NCBI RefSeq assembly: GCF_001514305.1
Contig: NZ_KQ949079.1
Span: 259,629-323,628, forward strand
Length of the DNA stretch: 64,000 nucleotides
Reading direction: 5' to 3'
DNA from: Streptomyces dysideae
GTDB taxonomy: Bacteria; Actinomycetota; Actinomycetes; Streptomycetales; Streptomycetaceae
The translations under genes were made by a program, and so were the position numbers. Below are positions 51,970 to 60,326 of the stretch, one piece after another (position 1 is the first letter of the stretch; every line of letters begins with the position of its first letter). The notes beneath the pieces were generated by a model, which was given only the letters and a program-made list of their open reading frames with translations, was not told the origin of the DNA and made no database searches.

Positions 51970-52383
51970 TCAGGGCGGAAGCAGCGGCCCCAGCGGTCCC
52001 AGGTCGAGGTTGAGGTCAGCCATGGTCAGGCCGTAGCGGTCGCACAGCTCGGCCATCCGGTCGTGGAGGATCATCAGCGTCAGGCCGAGCCGTTCCTCCT
52101 GCGCCTCGGTCAGATCGCCCTGGTCGACCCGGTGCAGGGCCTGCCGCTCCATCAGCTGGCGCAGCAGCTCGACGATGGTGAGGACAAGCTTGACCAGGTC
52201 CCGCTCCACCGTGTCCGGATCGGTCCGCAGCCGACGCGCGGCGCCCCGGCCCCGGCCGGCGCGCGGCGGGGCGACCTCCTCCGGCCGGGCGGGCAGCAAC
52301 GAGAACGCGCGGGTCGCGGCCTCGGCCACCTCCCGCCGACGGTCGGCGTACGGAGGGTCAGACGGGTTCGTCACCGTAGTCAC
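51970..52383 (-). CDS. gvpK: Gas vesicle protein GvpK
   Basis: A 137-residue GvpK: RRLRTDPDTVERDLVKLVLT then IVELLRQLMERQALHRVD, and GLTLMILHDRMAELCDRYGL near the end. GvpK is an accessory protein needed for vesicle assembly in several organisms. Last gene of the cluster. GTG 52383 overlaps gvpS by 26 bases. An N-terminal Arg-rich extension precedes the core. Confidence 0.92.
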   Translation of the reverse strand: MTTVTNPSDPPYADRRREVAEAATRAFSLLPARPEEVAPPRAGRGRGAARRLRTDPDTVERDLVKLVLTIVELLRQLMERQALHRVDQGDLTEAQEERLGLTLMILHDRMAELCDRYGLTMADLNLDLGPLGPLLPP

Positions 52384-52693
52384 CCCGTCCCGTGAGAGCC
52401 CGCTCCGGAGCCCGATCCGGAAGGAAGGTCTCCCACTGTTCGTCCAGCTGCTCGCGGATGGAGATCACCACCGCGCGCAGCGAGATCCTCACCAGGTCGA
52501 TGTCGGAGATCGACAGGACGAGATCGCCGGTGAGCACCACACCGCCGCTGAGCAGCCTGTCGAGCAGGTCGATCAATGCCACCTGCCGCCCGCTGACCGG
52601 GCGGTCGTCGGGCTCGCCGTATGCCCGGTACTCGTCGGGCTCGCCGTATGCCCGGTACTCGTCGGGCTCGCCGTAGGCGCCGTACTCGCTCAT
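52358..52693 (-). CDS. gvpS: Gas vesicle protein GvpS (GvpA-like)
   Basis: A 111-residue GvpA-family protein. The core is QVALIDLLDRLLSGGVVLTG followed by DLVLSISDIDLVRISLRAVV, the helix-strand-strand-helix fold of gas vesicle shell proteins. The N-terminus carries three copies of EYxAYGEPD at residues 3-29. ATG 52693 overlaps the gvpL stop by four bases. Confidence 0.9.
   Translation of the reverse strand: MSEYGAYGEPDEYRAYGEPDEYRAYGEPDDRPVSGRQVALIDLLDRLLSGGVVLTGDLVLSISDIDLVRISLRAVVISIREQLDEQWETFLPDRAPERALTGRGDYGDEPV
52607..52687 (-). repeat. Three 27-bp units encoding EYxAYGEPD in gvpS
   Basis: Three adjacent 27-bp units, two identical and one diverged, encode EYGAYGEPD, EYRAYGEPD, EYRAYGEPD. 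The tract is acidic, Tyr-rich and outside the structural core. Confidence 0.93.
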
Positions 52694-53523
52694 CGGTACC
52701 GGGTTCCTTCCTGCGCGTCGGGTGCCGGGGGCAGGGCGAAGGAGTACGGGGCCCACGGGCCGGTGACGTCCACACGCACCCCCTGGAGCCCGTCGGCGGC
52801 ATGCAGCATCCGGCTGCGGAACTTCTCCGCCAGGCGGCGGGGAACGAGATAGGCGTCATTGGCGACGTTCTCGCCGGACGCCTGCCCGGCCAGGTCCCCC
52901 TGCTGCGGCCGGTGGCGGGCACGCTCCACCGCCAGGCCGCGGGCCTGCGCCTCCGTCCGCCGGACGGCCTCCTCGGCGAGCCGCCACGCGTCCTCGCGCG
53001 CCTGGCGCTGGTACCTGCGGCGCCGCAGGTACGCGCGTCCCGGCTTCTCCTCGTCGGCGGGACCGCCCTCGCCCGCCGAAAGGGCCGCAGCCGAAGGAGC
53101 CGCCGACGTGGTCGGCGCCTCGGCGTAGACCTTCACGCCCCACTCCACGTGGTCGGCGAGCCGGTCCAGCATCGCGGTGAAATCCTGCTCCCGCTCGCTG
53201 AGCATCTCCCCGACCCGGTCCTCGTCGAGATACACGGTGGCCAGTCGCAGGGGGAGGACCGTGGTGTGCGCGGCCAGGGTCTCGATGACGAAGTGGTGCG
53301 CCCGGGCCGTCGTCTCCAGCCACCCCAGGTCCTCCAGCCGTACCTTCAGTGCCGCCTCCGAGAACTCCTCCCGGGGCACCGCGCTGACCGCGGCGGCCAG
53401 CGCGCCGGAGTGGACGAGCGTGACGGCGGAGTCCGCCACACCACGGACACCGGGGAGCGCGGTCCGCTCCAGCGAGGGGGACGAACGGACCACGGCGTAG
53501 GCGTAGCTCACTTGCCCGTTCAC
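52690..53523 (-). CDS. gvpL: Gas vesicle protein GvpL (GvpL/GvpF family)
   Basis: A 277-residue GvpL/F protein. N-terminal domain: VSYAYAVVRSSPSLERTALP; middle RLEDLGWLETTARAHHFVIE and TTVLPLRLATVYLDEDRV; C-terminal DAYLVPRRLAEKFRSRMLHA and GPWAPYSFALPP. A basic Gln/Arg-rich helix region (RRRRYQRQAREDAWRLAEEA) interrupts the domains. GTG 53523 overlaps the gvpJ stop by four bases. Confidence 0.92.
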   Translation of the reverse strand: MNGQVSYAYAVVRSSPSLERTALPGVRGVADSAVTLVHSGALAAAVSAVPREEFSEAALKVRLEDLGWLETTARAHHFVIETLAAHTTVLPLRLATVYLDEDRVGEMLSEREQDFTAMLDRLADHVEWGVKVYAEAPTTSAAPSAAALSAGEGGPADEEKPGRAYLRRRRYQRQAREDAWRLAEEAVRRTEAQARGLAVERARHRPQQGDLAGQASGENVANDAYLVPRRLAEKFRSRMLHAADGLQGVRVDVTGPWAPYSFALPPAPDAQEGTRYR

Positions 53524-54104
53524 GGCCTTCGGCCCCGGTCCTCGTCGTCCTCGGTCTTGCGCCGCTTGCGCCGTGGCTCCGCACGTGGCTCACTGTGCGG
53601 CTCGGCACGTCGCTCAGCACGCCGCTCCGTGCTCCGCTCCGTGCGTGCCTCTGTTCGTGGCTCCGTGCGTGCCTCTGTTCGTGGCTCCGTGCGGGGCTCC
53701 CGCTCGGCGTCATGAGATCGGCGGCGGTCGCCCGACCTGTCCCCGGACAGTTCCGGAGGGGACTCCGCGACGCGTCTGCGCAGCTCCTCCACCTCGGCGC
53801 GCAGACGCTCGTTCTGCTCCTTGAGGGAGTGTCGGCCGTCGGCGCGGGAGGACAGGGCGGGATCGTTCTCCCACCAGTCGATGCCGATCTCCTTCGCCTT
53901 GTCGACCGAAGCCACCAGGAGACGGAGTTTGATGGTGAGCAACTCGATGTCGAGCAGGTTGATCTTGATGTCACCGACGATGACGATGCCCTTGTCGAGC
54001 ACGCGTTCAAGAATGTCGGCAAGGTTCGCGCTGGACCCCTGTTGACCGCCGTACGGGTAGAGGGTCCGGGACGGCGTGGGGGCGGGGGAGTCGGACTGGG
54101 TCAC
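53520..54104 (-). CDS. gvpJ: Gas vesicle protein GvpJ (GvpA-like with long charged tail)
   Basis: A 194-residue protein. The GvpA/J core is ANLADILERVLDKGIVIVGD and IKINLLDIELLTIKLRLLVA, then IGIDWWEND. A coiled-coil stretch LKEQNERLRAEVEELRRRVA follows. The last ~80 residues are repeats of Arg-Thr-Glu type (EPRTEARTEPRTEARTE) and basic. GTG 54104 is the family start. GvpJ is thought to be a minor structural or tip component. Confidence 0.92.
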   Translation of the reverse strand: MTQSDSPAPTPSRTLYPYGGQQGSSANLADILERVLDKGIVIVGDIKINLLDIELLTIKLRLLVASVDKAKEIGIDWWENDPALSSRADGRHSLKEQNERLRAEVEELRRRVAESPPELSGDRSGDRRRSHDAEREPRTEPRTEARTEPRTEARTERSTERRAERRAEPHSEPRAEPRRKRRKTEDDEDRGRRP

Positions 54105-54215
54105 GGCACACTCGACCTCGTTTCCCAGAGCACCGGGCATCGGCGGCACGCTGACCGACGGGCTCGTGCAGCTCAGCGCGCGGGACCAGCCCTGGCGCCG
54201 ACGCTTCTCGGGCGC

Positions 54216-55313
54216 CTATTCCTCGGTGTCGTCGTAACGGTCGTCGGGTTCTCGTCCTTCGTCCTCGTCCTCCTCCCGGTCGTCTTTCCCGGAGGCGTAG
54301 TCCTCCTCGTCCTCGTCCTCGTCGAGTCCTTCCTCTGGCCCTTCTTCCTCTTCTTCCTCTTCCTCCTCGTAGCGCCCCTCGGGCTCTTCGCCTTCGCCCT
54401 CGGCCTCCTCCGGCTCCTCCTCGGAGCGGCCCTCGGCCTCCTCGACGTCCTCCGGCGTCCGGACCACCTCGCCCTCGCGGATCTCCCCGCGCCAGCCACC
54501 GGTGGCCTCGCCGTGCATCATGACGAACGTGCGGTAGAGCTTGAGGTCGAGCCGTGCGCGGCGGCCCTGGGCCCGCCACAGGCTCCCGGTCTTCTCGATC
54601 ACGCCCTTGGGGAAGTACTCCAGGACGAGGAGCACCTTGGTGAGGTTCTCGCCGAGTGGGTGGAAGGTGACGACGCCCCTGGTGGTGGCTTTGTCCCCCT
54701 CGGACGTCCAGGCGATCCGCTCGTCGGGCACCTGTTCCGTGATGGTGCCGCGCCAGTGACGGCTCGCCTTGGCGACCTTCACCTCCCACTGGGTGGTGGT
54801 GTCGTCCTCCTGCTCGACGTCGACCACGCCCTTGGCGAACCGGTCGAACTCCTGGAACTGCGTCCACTGGTCGTACGCCTCGCGCACCGGGACGCCCACG
54901 TCGACGTCCTCGATGATGGTGAGCCCCCGGCCGGTGCCACCCTCAGGGCCCTTCCCGTGCTTCTTCCCGGTGACGACGTCCTTCGCCTTGTCCACCACTG
55001 CGTCCTTGGCGTGGGACGCGGTCGAGGTCAGTATCGCCGTGCCCGACGGCAACTGCTTGCGGAGCATCCTGCCGCCCTTGCCGACGGCCTTGGCCGCCCC
55101 GAGGGGACTCAGGTGCGCTTCGCCCAGCCGGCGCGCTCCCGCGCCCAGCCGGTGGCCCACGCCCTCCAGCATCAGCTCCAGTCGGGCCTCGATGTAGTGC
55201 TCCAGTTCTTCCTTCAGCCGGTTCCCGCCCAGGTTCTGCTGTGCCTGCTCGCGGCCCTTGGTGAGCGTCCCGGCACCCGCCGAGCCGCCTTCCGCCGCCT
55301 TCCGCTCAGCCAT
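54216..55313 (-). CDS. gvpZ: Gas vesicle cluster protein GvpZ (SRPBCC domain)
   Basis: A 365-residue protein. The N-terminal ~120 residues are helical and basic. A polyketide-cyclase/SRPBCC domain spans about 130-270 (TIIEDVDVGVPVREAYDQWT through FHPLGENLTKVLLVLEYFPK). The last ~90 residues are almost entirely Glu/Asp with Tyr and Arg. It overlaps gvpY by eight bases. The gvpZ name follows the Streptomyces order gvpOAFGYZJLSK; its molecular role is unknown. Confidence 0.85.
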   Translation of the reverse strand: MAERKAAEGGSAGAGTLTKGREQAQQNLGGNRLKEELEHYIEARLELMLEGVGHRLGAGARRLGEAHLSPLGAAKAVGKGGRMLRKQLPSGTAILTSTASHAKDAVVDKAKDVVTGKKHGKGPEGGTGRGLTIIEDVDVGVPVREAYDQWTQFQEFDRFAKGVVDVEQEDDTTTQWEVKVAKASRHWRGTITEQVPDERIAWTSEGDKATTRGVVTFHPLGENLTKVLLVLEYFPKGVIEKTGSLWRAQGRRARLDLKLYRTFVMMHGEATGGWRGEIREGEVVRTPEDVEEAEGRSEEEPEEAEGEGEEPEGRYEEEEEEEEEGPEEGLDEDEDEEDYASGKDDREEDEDEGREPDDRYDDTEE

Positions 55314-55938
55314 CGTCCTGCCTCCTCGACCGTGAGGTACCGCTCTTCGCGCGGCTCTGTGCGGCGGTTGTCTTCCTCTTGCCCGGCTCGCCCTCCTGGG
55401 CCGACCCGCGGTGCTGCGTCTTCTCGCGCCCCTCGCTCCGACGCGCCGGGGCTCGCCGTGCCTGGCTCGGACGCTTTTCGCTCCGAGGCTCCTCTTCGTT
55501 CTGAGGCTCCTCTTCGCTCCGAGGCTCCTCGGTCTGTCGTTCTTCGGCGGCCTGTCGTTCTTCGTCCGCGGGCTCGTCCTCCTCGCGCTCTTCGGCCCGG
55601 GGCTCTTCCTCCCGGCCCTCTTCGGCCCGGTCGTGCTCGGCCTCCCCGTGTGCCTTCTCCTGCAGTCCCGCGGTGCGTTCGTGCAGGACATCGGCGAGAC
55701 TGTCGGCCTTCGCCGTCAGCACGGAGCTCGCCGCGGCCTTGCTCGCGTCCGTCAGCTCGGTGCGCACCTGCCGTCGGACGCCGCTGAGGAAGGGGGTGTC
55801 GAGCGCCTTGCCGAGTTGCCCGGGCCTGACCCGTGATCCGGCCAGCAGCGCACCGAGGCCGAAGGCGAGCTTGGCCTTCTTCGTCCGGCCCAGCACATAA
55901 CCACCGACGACAGCCGCGCCGATCTTGGCGTTGTTCAT
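55306..55938 (-). CDS. gvpY: Gas vesicle cluster protein GvpY
   Basis: A 210-residue protein. Residues 1-60 contain a Gly-rich hydrophobic segment (KIGAAVVGGYVLGRTKKAKL, AFGLGALLAG). A helical region follows (RRQVRTELTDASKAAASSVL). The rest is a long low-complexity tail, first acidic (EEEPRAEEREEDEPADEE), then basic (RSEGREKTQHRG, KRKTTAAQSRAKSG). Assigned by position between gvpG and gvpZ. Function unknown. Confidence 0.82.
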   Translation of the reverse strand: MNNAKIGAAVVGGYVLGRTKKAKLAFGLGALLAGSRVRPGQLGKALDTPFLSGVRRQVRTELTDASKAAASSVLTAKADSLADVLHERTAGLQEKAHGEAEHDRAEEGREEEPRAEEREEDEPADEERQAAEERQTEEPRSEEEPQNEEEPRSEKRPSQARRAPARRSEGREKTQHRGSAQEGEPGKRKTTAAQSRAKSGTSRSRRQDDG

Positions 55939-55966
55939 GATCCTGTCTTCTTTCCGTGCTCACGTG

Positions 55967-56233
55967 TCACAGACCGGGCCGCCCGCCCTGCTGGAGTTGG
56001 TGGACCCTGATCTCCTCCAGGCGGTGCAGCAACTCCTTCTCGCGCTCTGCGAATTCGTCTTCGTCGATGCGGTCCTCGTCCCGTGCCCGCTGCAGCTTCA
56101 CGAGCTCTTCCTGCACCGGAGCAGGGTCGTAGAACTCGTTCTCGGCGGTCTGGACCACCTTGTCGATCACCCAGCCGACGCCCCTCACGGGAGCGAACGG
56201 CAGCATCAGGATCTCCTTGACCAGTCCTCCCAC
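55967..56233 (-). CDS. gvpG: Gas vesicle protein GvpG
   Basis: An 88-residue GvpG: GGLVKEILMLPFAPVRGVGW and VIDKVVQTAENEFYDPAPVQ, then an acidic coiled-coil DEDEFAEREKELLHRLEEI. GvpG is an accessory assembly protein. It lies between gvpF and gvpY with 26- and 28-bp gaps. Confidence 0.9.
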   Translation of the reverse strand: MGGLVKEILMLPFAPVRGVGWVIDKVVQTAENEFYDPAPVQEELVKLQRARDEDRIDEDEFAEREKELLHRLEEIRVHQLQQGGRPGL

Positions 56234-56259
56234 ATCGCCTCCTGGTGCTGCTCGGACGG

Positions 56260-56985
56260 TCAGACGAAGCTGTACGGCGGCAAGGGGCCCCGCAGCCGAA
56301 GCTCGACGCCGTCTCCGAAACGCTCGGCCAGCTCACGGCCGGCCTCGGTGAAGTCCTCGGAGCCTTCGTCCTCCACCAGGAAGGACGCGTTCACGAAGTA
56401 CTGCTGGGACGGCTCAGCGAGCTTCTCGGACAGCACGAGCGGCCGCAGCGCGGTGAGGACCTCCTCGGCGAGCGCCGCCTGCCGGCTCTGCACCTCCTGG
56501 GCCACGAGCTGGCCGAGAGCCAGCCGGTCCTCGTACGTCCCGCCGCCGTCGCGGATCGCCTCGTTCAGCGCACGGACCTGCTCGGACTCCTCCAGGACGG
56601 TGCGCAGCAGCGCGTCCTCGTCCTGGATTCCCTTGACGTTGAATTCCACCCGCCCGGTGAGCTCGTCGAGGCGCTGGGAGAACGCCTCGGCCCTCTCCTC
56701 CAGAACGGCGCGCACCGAGTCCTCGTCCGGGGTGACGAACCCGAAGCCCAAGGGGAGGGTGGTGCCGTCGGCCCAGAGTTGCTCCTGAGCCTCGTGATGC
56801 GCCTCCAGATCCCGGCGCCCCATCGAAAGGTCCTCGGGGGTCTCGCTGACCACGGCGCGCAGGTCGCCGCTCCGGACGACGTGCAACTCCGCGGGCGGCT
56901 CCCCGACGCCCTTGAGGTCGTCCAGGTCCAGCGGGTGTGACGCCTTGGTGATCGCGTACACGTACAAGGACATCGGTTCGCTCAC
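56260..56985 (-). CDS. gvpF: Gas vesicle protein GvpF (GvpL/GvpF family)
   Basis: A 241-residue GvpF. It begins [20 protein letters not shown] and has [60 protein letters not shown] and a C-terminal [11 protein letters not shown]. GvpF binds GvpA before shell assembly in other systems. GTG 56985 overlaps the gvpA stop by four bases. Confidence 0.93.
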   Translation of the reverse strand: MSEPMSLYVYAITKASHPLDLDDLKGVGEPPAELHVVRSGDLRAVVSETPEDLSMGRRDLEAHHEAQEQLWADGTTLPLGFGFVTPDEDSVRAVLEERAEAFSQRLDELTGRVEFNVKGIQDEDALLRTVLEESEQVRALNEAIRDGGGTYEDRLALGQLVAQEVQSRQAALAEEVLTALRPLVLSEKLAEPSQQYFVNASFLVEDEGSEDFTEAGRELAERFGDGVELRLRGPLPPYSFV

Positions 56986-57443
56986 CCTTCCCGGTCCTTC
57001 GAGGAGCGACGGCCGGAGCCGCGGTCGGCGTGCTCGTGCTGCTTCTCCCGCCCGGACTCGCGGTCACGGTCGTCCCCGCGCCCCTTCTGGAGTGACTCGG
57101 TGACCGCCTCGACCGCGCCGGTCAGCGCCCCCTTGCTCTTGCCCCGGGCGCCCGACTCGACGGAGCCCTCGACGATGTCCGACAGTTGCGCGGGGGCCTT
57201 GCGGCCCGCTTCCAGATCCAGCCGGTTGACCGCCTCGGCGAAGCGCAGATACGTGTCGACACTGGCGACGACGACGCGCGCGTCCACCTTCACCAGCTCG
57301 ATGCCCACCAGGGACACCCTCGCGAACACGTCGATGACCAACCCCCGGTCGAGGACGAGTTCCAGCACGTCGTAGAGGTTCCCTGAGCCGCCACCCCCAG
57401 GGCTGGCTATGGCGCCGCCCTCGCCATGCGGCATCACAGTCAC
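56982..57443 (-). CDS. gvpA: Gas vesicle major structural protein GvpA
   Basis: A 153-residue GvpA. The shell-forming core [40 protein letters not shown] and [18 protein letters not shown] is complete. It carries a C-terminal extension of about 70 residues ending in a basic/acidic tail, as in Streptomyces GvpA. GTG 57443 has GGAAGGGAAG at suitable spacing. Confidence 0.93.
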   Translation of the reverse strand: MTVMPHGEGGAIASPGGGGSGNLYDVLELVLDRGLVIDVFARVSLVGIELVKVDARVVVASVDTYLRFAEAVNRLDLEAGRKAPAQLSDIVEGSVESGARGKSKGALTGAVEAVTESLQKGRGDDRDRESGREKQHEHADRGSGRRSSKDREG

Positions 57444-57477
57444 GATGTTCTTCCCTTCCTGTGGAGGGGAGCCGCAC

Positions 57478-57807
57478 TCAGCGGCCTCTGTCCCTGTCGA
57501 CCTGCGCGCGCGTGTACCGACGTCCACGCTCGTACGCCTGTAGATTGCCCGCGGGGTCCAGAACGACCTGGTAGCTGGCCATCACGCTGCTCGTCTCCGG
57601 GACGCGCTCCACCTCCACGACCTCGACCTCGGCCTCCCACCCCTGGTCGGTCGGCCTCAGCGCGGAAACCGACTCGGGGGTCCGCCCCAGCAGTTCGGTG
57701 AGCTGCTCGGCCGCACTGCGCATGGCCTCGGAGGCAGACACCCGTTCCTCGGCGGACGCAGACGAAGCACGTGTCTTCTTCGGCTCACGGTCGTTCGTGA
57801 CAATCAC
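57478..57807 (-). CDS. gvpO: Gas vesicle protein GvpO
   Basis: A 109-residue GvpO with [40 protein letters not shown] and [20 protein letters not shown]. GvpO is first in the cluster, 34 bases upstream of gvpA, and in haloarchaea is needed for vesicle formation. The promoter should lie in the 135-bp gap up to the rtcB terminator. GTG 57807. Confidence 0.9.
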   Translation of the reverse strand: MIVTNDREPKKTRASSASAEERVSASEAMRSAAEQLTELLGRTPESVSALRPTDQGWEAEVEVVEVERVPETSSVMASYQVVLDPAGNLQAYERGRRYTRAQVDRDRGR

Positions 57808-57942
57808 CTTCTTGCCCTACGCCCATCATCAGCCTCCCTCACAGCGCCCGCCACTCGAACGGAGGAGCGCACCGAACCCGAGCCTCGGGGGGTGGAGGGA
57901 ACTGTGGGGATCGAGGGGCTTCTGATACGGAGGGGAAACCCG

Positions 57943-57970
57943 AGGGGCCCGGTCGACAGACCGGGCCCCT
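57943..57970. terminator. Terminator downstream of rtcB
   Basis: A perfect 12-bp GC-rich stem (AGGGGCCCGGTC with GACCGGGCCCCT) and a GACA loop, 24 bases beyond the rtcB stop. It separates rtcB transcription from the gvp cluster on the same strand. Confidence 0.9.
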
Positions 57971-57994
57971 GGTAGGCATGGGTTCTCCTCGGCG

Positions 57995-59188
57995 TCAGCC
58001 CTTCACACAGACGACCTGCTTCAGCTTCGCCACGACCTCCACAAGGTCCCGCTGCTGATCGATGACCTGCTCGATCGGCTTGTAGGCACCCGGGATCTCG
58101 TCCACGACACCGGAGTCCTTACGGCACTCCACGCCCCGCGTCTGCTCTTCCAGGTCCTGCGTCGAGAAGCGACGCTTCGCAGCGTTCCGGCTCATGCGCC
58201 GACCCGCGCCGTGCGACGCCGAGTTGAAGGCCTTCTCGTTGCCGAGCCCCTTCACGATGTACGAACCCGTGCCCATGGAGCCGGGGATGATCCCGTACTC
58301 GCCGGAACCCGCGCGGATCGCGCCCTTACGGGTCACGAGCAGGTCCATGCCCTCGTAGCGCTCCTCGGCCACGTAGTTGTGGTGCGCGCTGATCTCCGGC
58401 TCGAAGGTCGGCCTCGCCTTCTTGAACTCCTTGCGGACCACGTCCTTGAGGAGCGCCATCATGATCGAGCGGTTGTACTTCGCGTACTCCTGCGCCCAGA
58501 ACAGATCATTCCGGTACGCCGCCATGTGCGGGGTGTCCGCTACGAACACGGCGAGGTCGCGGTCGATCAGGCCCTGATTGTGCGGGAGCTTCTGAGCTAC
58601 GCCGATGTGGAACTCGGCCAGCTCCTTGCCGATGTTCCGGGAACCGGAGTGGAGCATCAGCCAGACAGAACCGGTCGTGTCCGTGCACACCTCGATGAAG
58701 TGGTTACCGGATCCGAGCGATCCCATCTGCTTTATGGCGCGCTCCTGACGGAATTTGACCGCTTCCGCGACCCCGTCGAACCGCCCCCAGAAGCCGTCCC
58801 ACCCAGCCGTACCGAACCCATGGAACCGTCCCGGCTCCACAGGACTGTCATGCATCCCCCGCCCCACAGGAATCGCCTGCTCGATCTTCGACCGCAGCCG
58901 CGACAGATCCCCCGGCAGATCATTCGCCGTCAGCGACGTCCGCACCGCCGACATCCCGCACCCGATGTCCACCCCCACCGCCGCAGGACACACAGCCCCC
59001 TGCATGGCGATGACGGACCCGACCGTCGCGCCCTTCCCGTAGTGGACGTCCGGCATGACCGCCAGGCCCTTGATCCACGGCAGGGTCGCCACGTTGCGCA
59101 GCTGCTGCAGGGCCACGTCCTCCACCGTCGTGGGGTCCGTCCACATGCGGATCGGTACCTTCACGCCCGGCATTTCCACGTACGACAT
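57995..59188 (-). CDS. rtcB: RtcB-type RNA ligase
   Basis: A 397-residue RtcB: VMPDVHYGKGATVGSVIAM, VGVDIGCGMSAVRT (Mn-binding Cys), SLGSGNHFIEVC and LMLHSGSRNIGKELA (His ligands), and the guanylylated His in SASHGAGRRMSRNAA. It joins 3'-phosphate or 2',3'-cyclic phosphate RNA ends to 5'-OH ends using GTP. ATG 59188 has GAGGA four bases upstream. No archease gene is adjacent. Monocistronic by context. Confidence 0.93.
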   Translation of the reverse strand: MSYVEMPGVKVPIRMWTDPTTVEDVALQQLRNVATLPWIKGLAVMPDVHYGKGATVGSVIAMQGAVCPAAVGVDIGCGMSAVRTSLTANDLPGDLSRLRSKIEQAIPVGRGMHDSPVEPGRFHGFGTAGWDGFWGRFDGVAEAVKFRQERAIKQMGSLGSGNHFIEVCTDTTGSVWLMLHSGSRNIGKELAEFHIGVAQKLPHNQGLIDRDLAVFVADTPHMAAYRNDLFWAQEYAKYNRSIMMALLKDVVRKEFKKARPTFEPEISAHHNYVAEERYEGMDLLVTRKGAIRAGSGEYGIIPGSMGTGSYIVKGLGNEKAFNSASHGAGRRMSRNAAKRRFSTQDLEEQTRGVECRKDSGVVDEIPGAYKPIEQVIDQQRDLVEVVAKLKQVVCVKG

Positions 59189-59392
59189 ATCGTCCTCATT
59201 CCCCCGGTAATCAACCAAAAGCCTTGGATCGCAAAACCGGCGCCAAGGTCAACGAAAGGGACGACGGACCGGCGTTCACGGCTGTGCGTGCGATACACAT
59301 TGTCTCCAGGGGGCGCCCCTGCCCGGCAAGCGATTAACCAGCGGGGATACTGAGATCCCCGAAGAACACGCACCGTCGAGAGGAGCCTTACC

Positions 59393-60193
59393 GTGCACCG
59401 GAAGGCGTACGTACCCGGCGTGGCCGCACTGCTCGCGGCACTGCTCGCGGCACTGCTGGCCGGCTGCACGAGCGGCTCCAGTGACCACGGCGGCACGGAC
59501 AACTCCAACCCCGGCGGCTCGAGTACGTCGACCCCGGCGGCGGAGCCGGGCCGGTACCGCACGCTGCCGGAGCCGTGCGGCTCGGTCACCCACGAGACCC
59601 TCGACTCCCTGTTGCCGGGCATCAGGCAGCTCACGGACGAGGAGCAGCGCGAGAAGGCGTACGAGGGCACGGCGACCCCCACCTTCGACACGGACCGCAA
59701 GGTCGGCTGCGGTTGGAAGGTGGAGTCGGCGGACGCCACCGACCATCTCCTGGTCGATTTCGAGCGGGTGGTGTCGTACGACACGGCTGTCAGCGACGAC
59801 AGCGAGGCCGAGGAGGTCTTCGCGTCGAAGCAGGAGGCGGCTCACCTGCCGAAGCCGGCGACGTCCGGTGCCAGTTCCTCCGCCGACCCGAGCGCCGACC
59901 CGAGCGACTCCCCCGCCTCCGCCTCCATCTCCTCCTCCGCGACCCCGTCCGGCCTCCAGCCGCGCGTCCTGGACGGTCTGGGCGACGAGGCGTTCCTCGA
60001 CGACGCCCTCAGCAGCTCCGGTTCAACGGCTCAGCAGCGCACGGTGACTGTGGCGTTCCGCACGTCGAACGTGATTGTGACCATCGAGTACGAGGAGCAG
60101 CCGGCGACGGTCGGCACGGTGCCCGACAGCAAGGAAATGCAGGACAGGGCCCGGAATCTGGCGACTCAACTGGCCGAATCGCTGGCGGGTTAG
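59393..60193 (+). CDS. DUF3558 lipoprotein
   Basis: A 266-residue lipoprotein with signal peptide and lipobox LLAGC (Cys25). DUF3558 features: LPEPCGSVTHETLDSLLPGI, KVGCGWKVESADATDHLLVD and RTVTVAFRTSNVIVTIEYEE. A Ser/Pro/Ala-rich linker interrupts the domain (SASISSSATPSG). GTG 59393. Function unknown; paralog follows. Confidence 0.85.
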   Translation: MHRKAYVPGVAALLAALLAALLAGCTSGSSDHGGTDNSNPGGSSTSTPAAEPGRYRTLPEPCGSVTHETLDSLLPGIRQLTDEEQREKAYEGTATPTFDTDRKVGCGWKVESADATDHLLVDFERVVSYDTAVSDDSEAEEVFASKQEAAHLPKPATSGASSSADPSADPSDSPASASISSSATPSGLQPRVLDGLGDEAFLDDALSSSGSTAQQRTVTVAFRTSNVIVTIEYEEQPATVGTVPDSKEMQDRARNLATQLAESLAG

Positions 60194-60326
60194 GGCCTGT
60201 CGGCGGCCCGCCTGCACCCTTCCGCGACGCAACCGAAACGTGACCACACAGCTTCTTCACCGCGTACCGTGGCCCCTCGGACCCGATCCGACCGCAGGAA
60301 TCACGAGTGTCATGAGTGAAGGAACC

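Noticed and set aside
57808..57942. Stress-sigma promoter for the gvp cluster
   Set aside because: Partial GGTTT-like and GGGTA-like strings can be found, but not with correct spacing; I could not support a call.
59276..59845. Minus-strand frames over the first DUF3558 gene
   Set aside because: The plus strand carries a lipoprotein signal and DUF3558 motifs; the minus frames show none.
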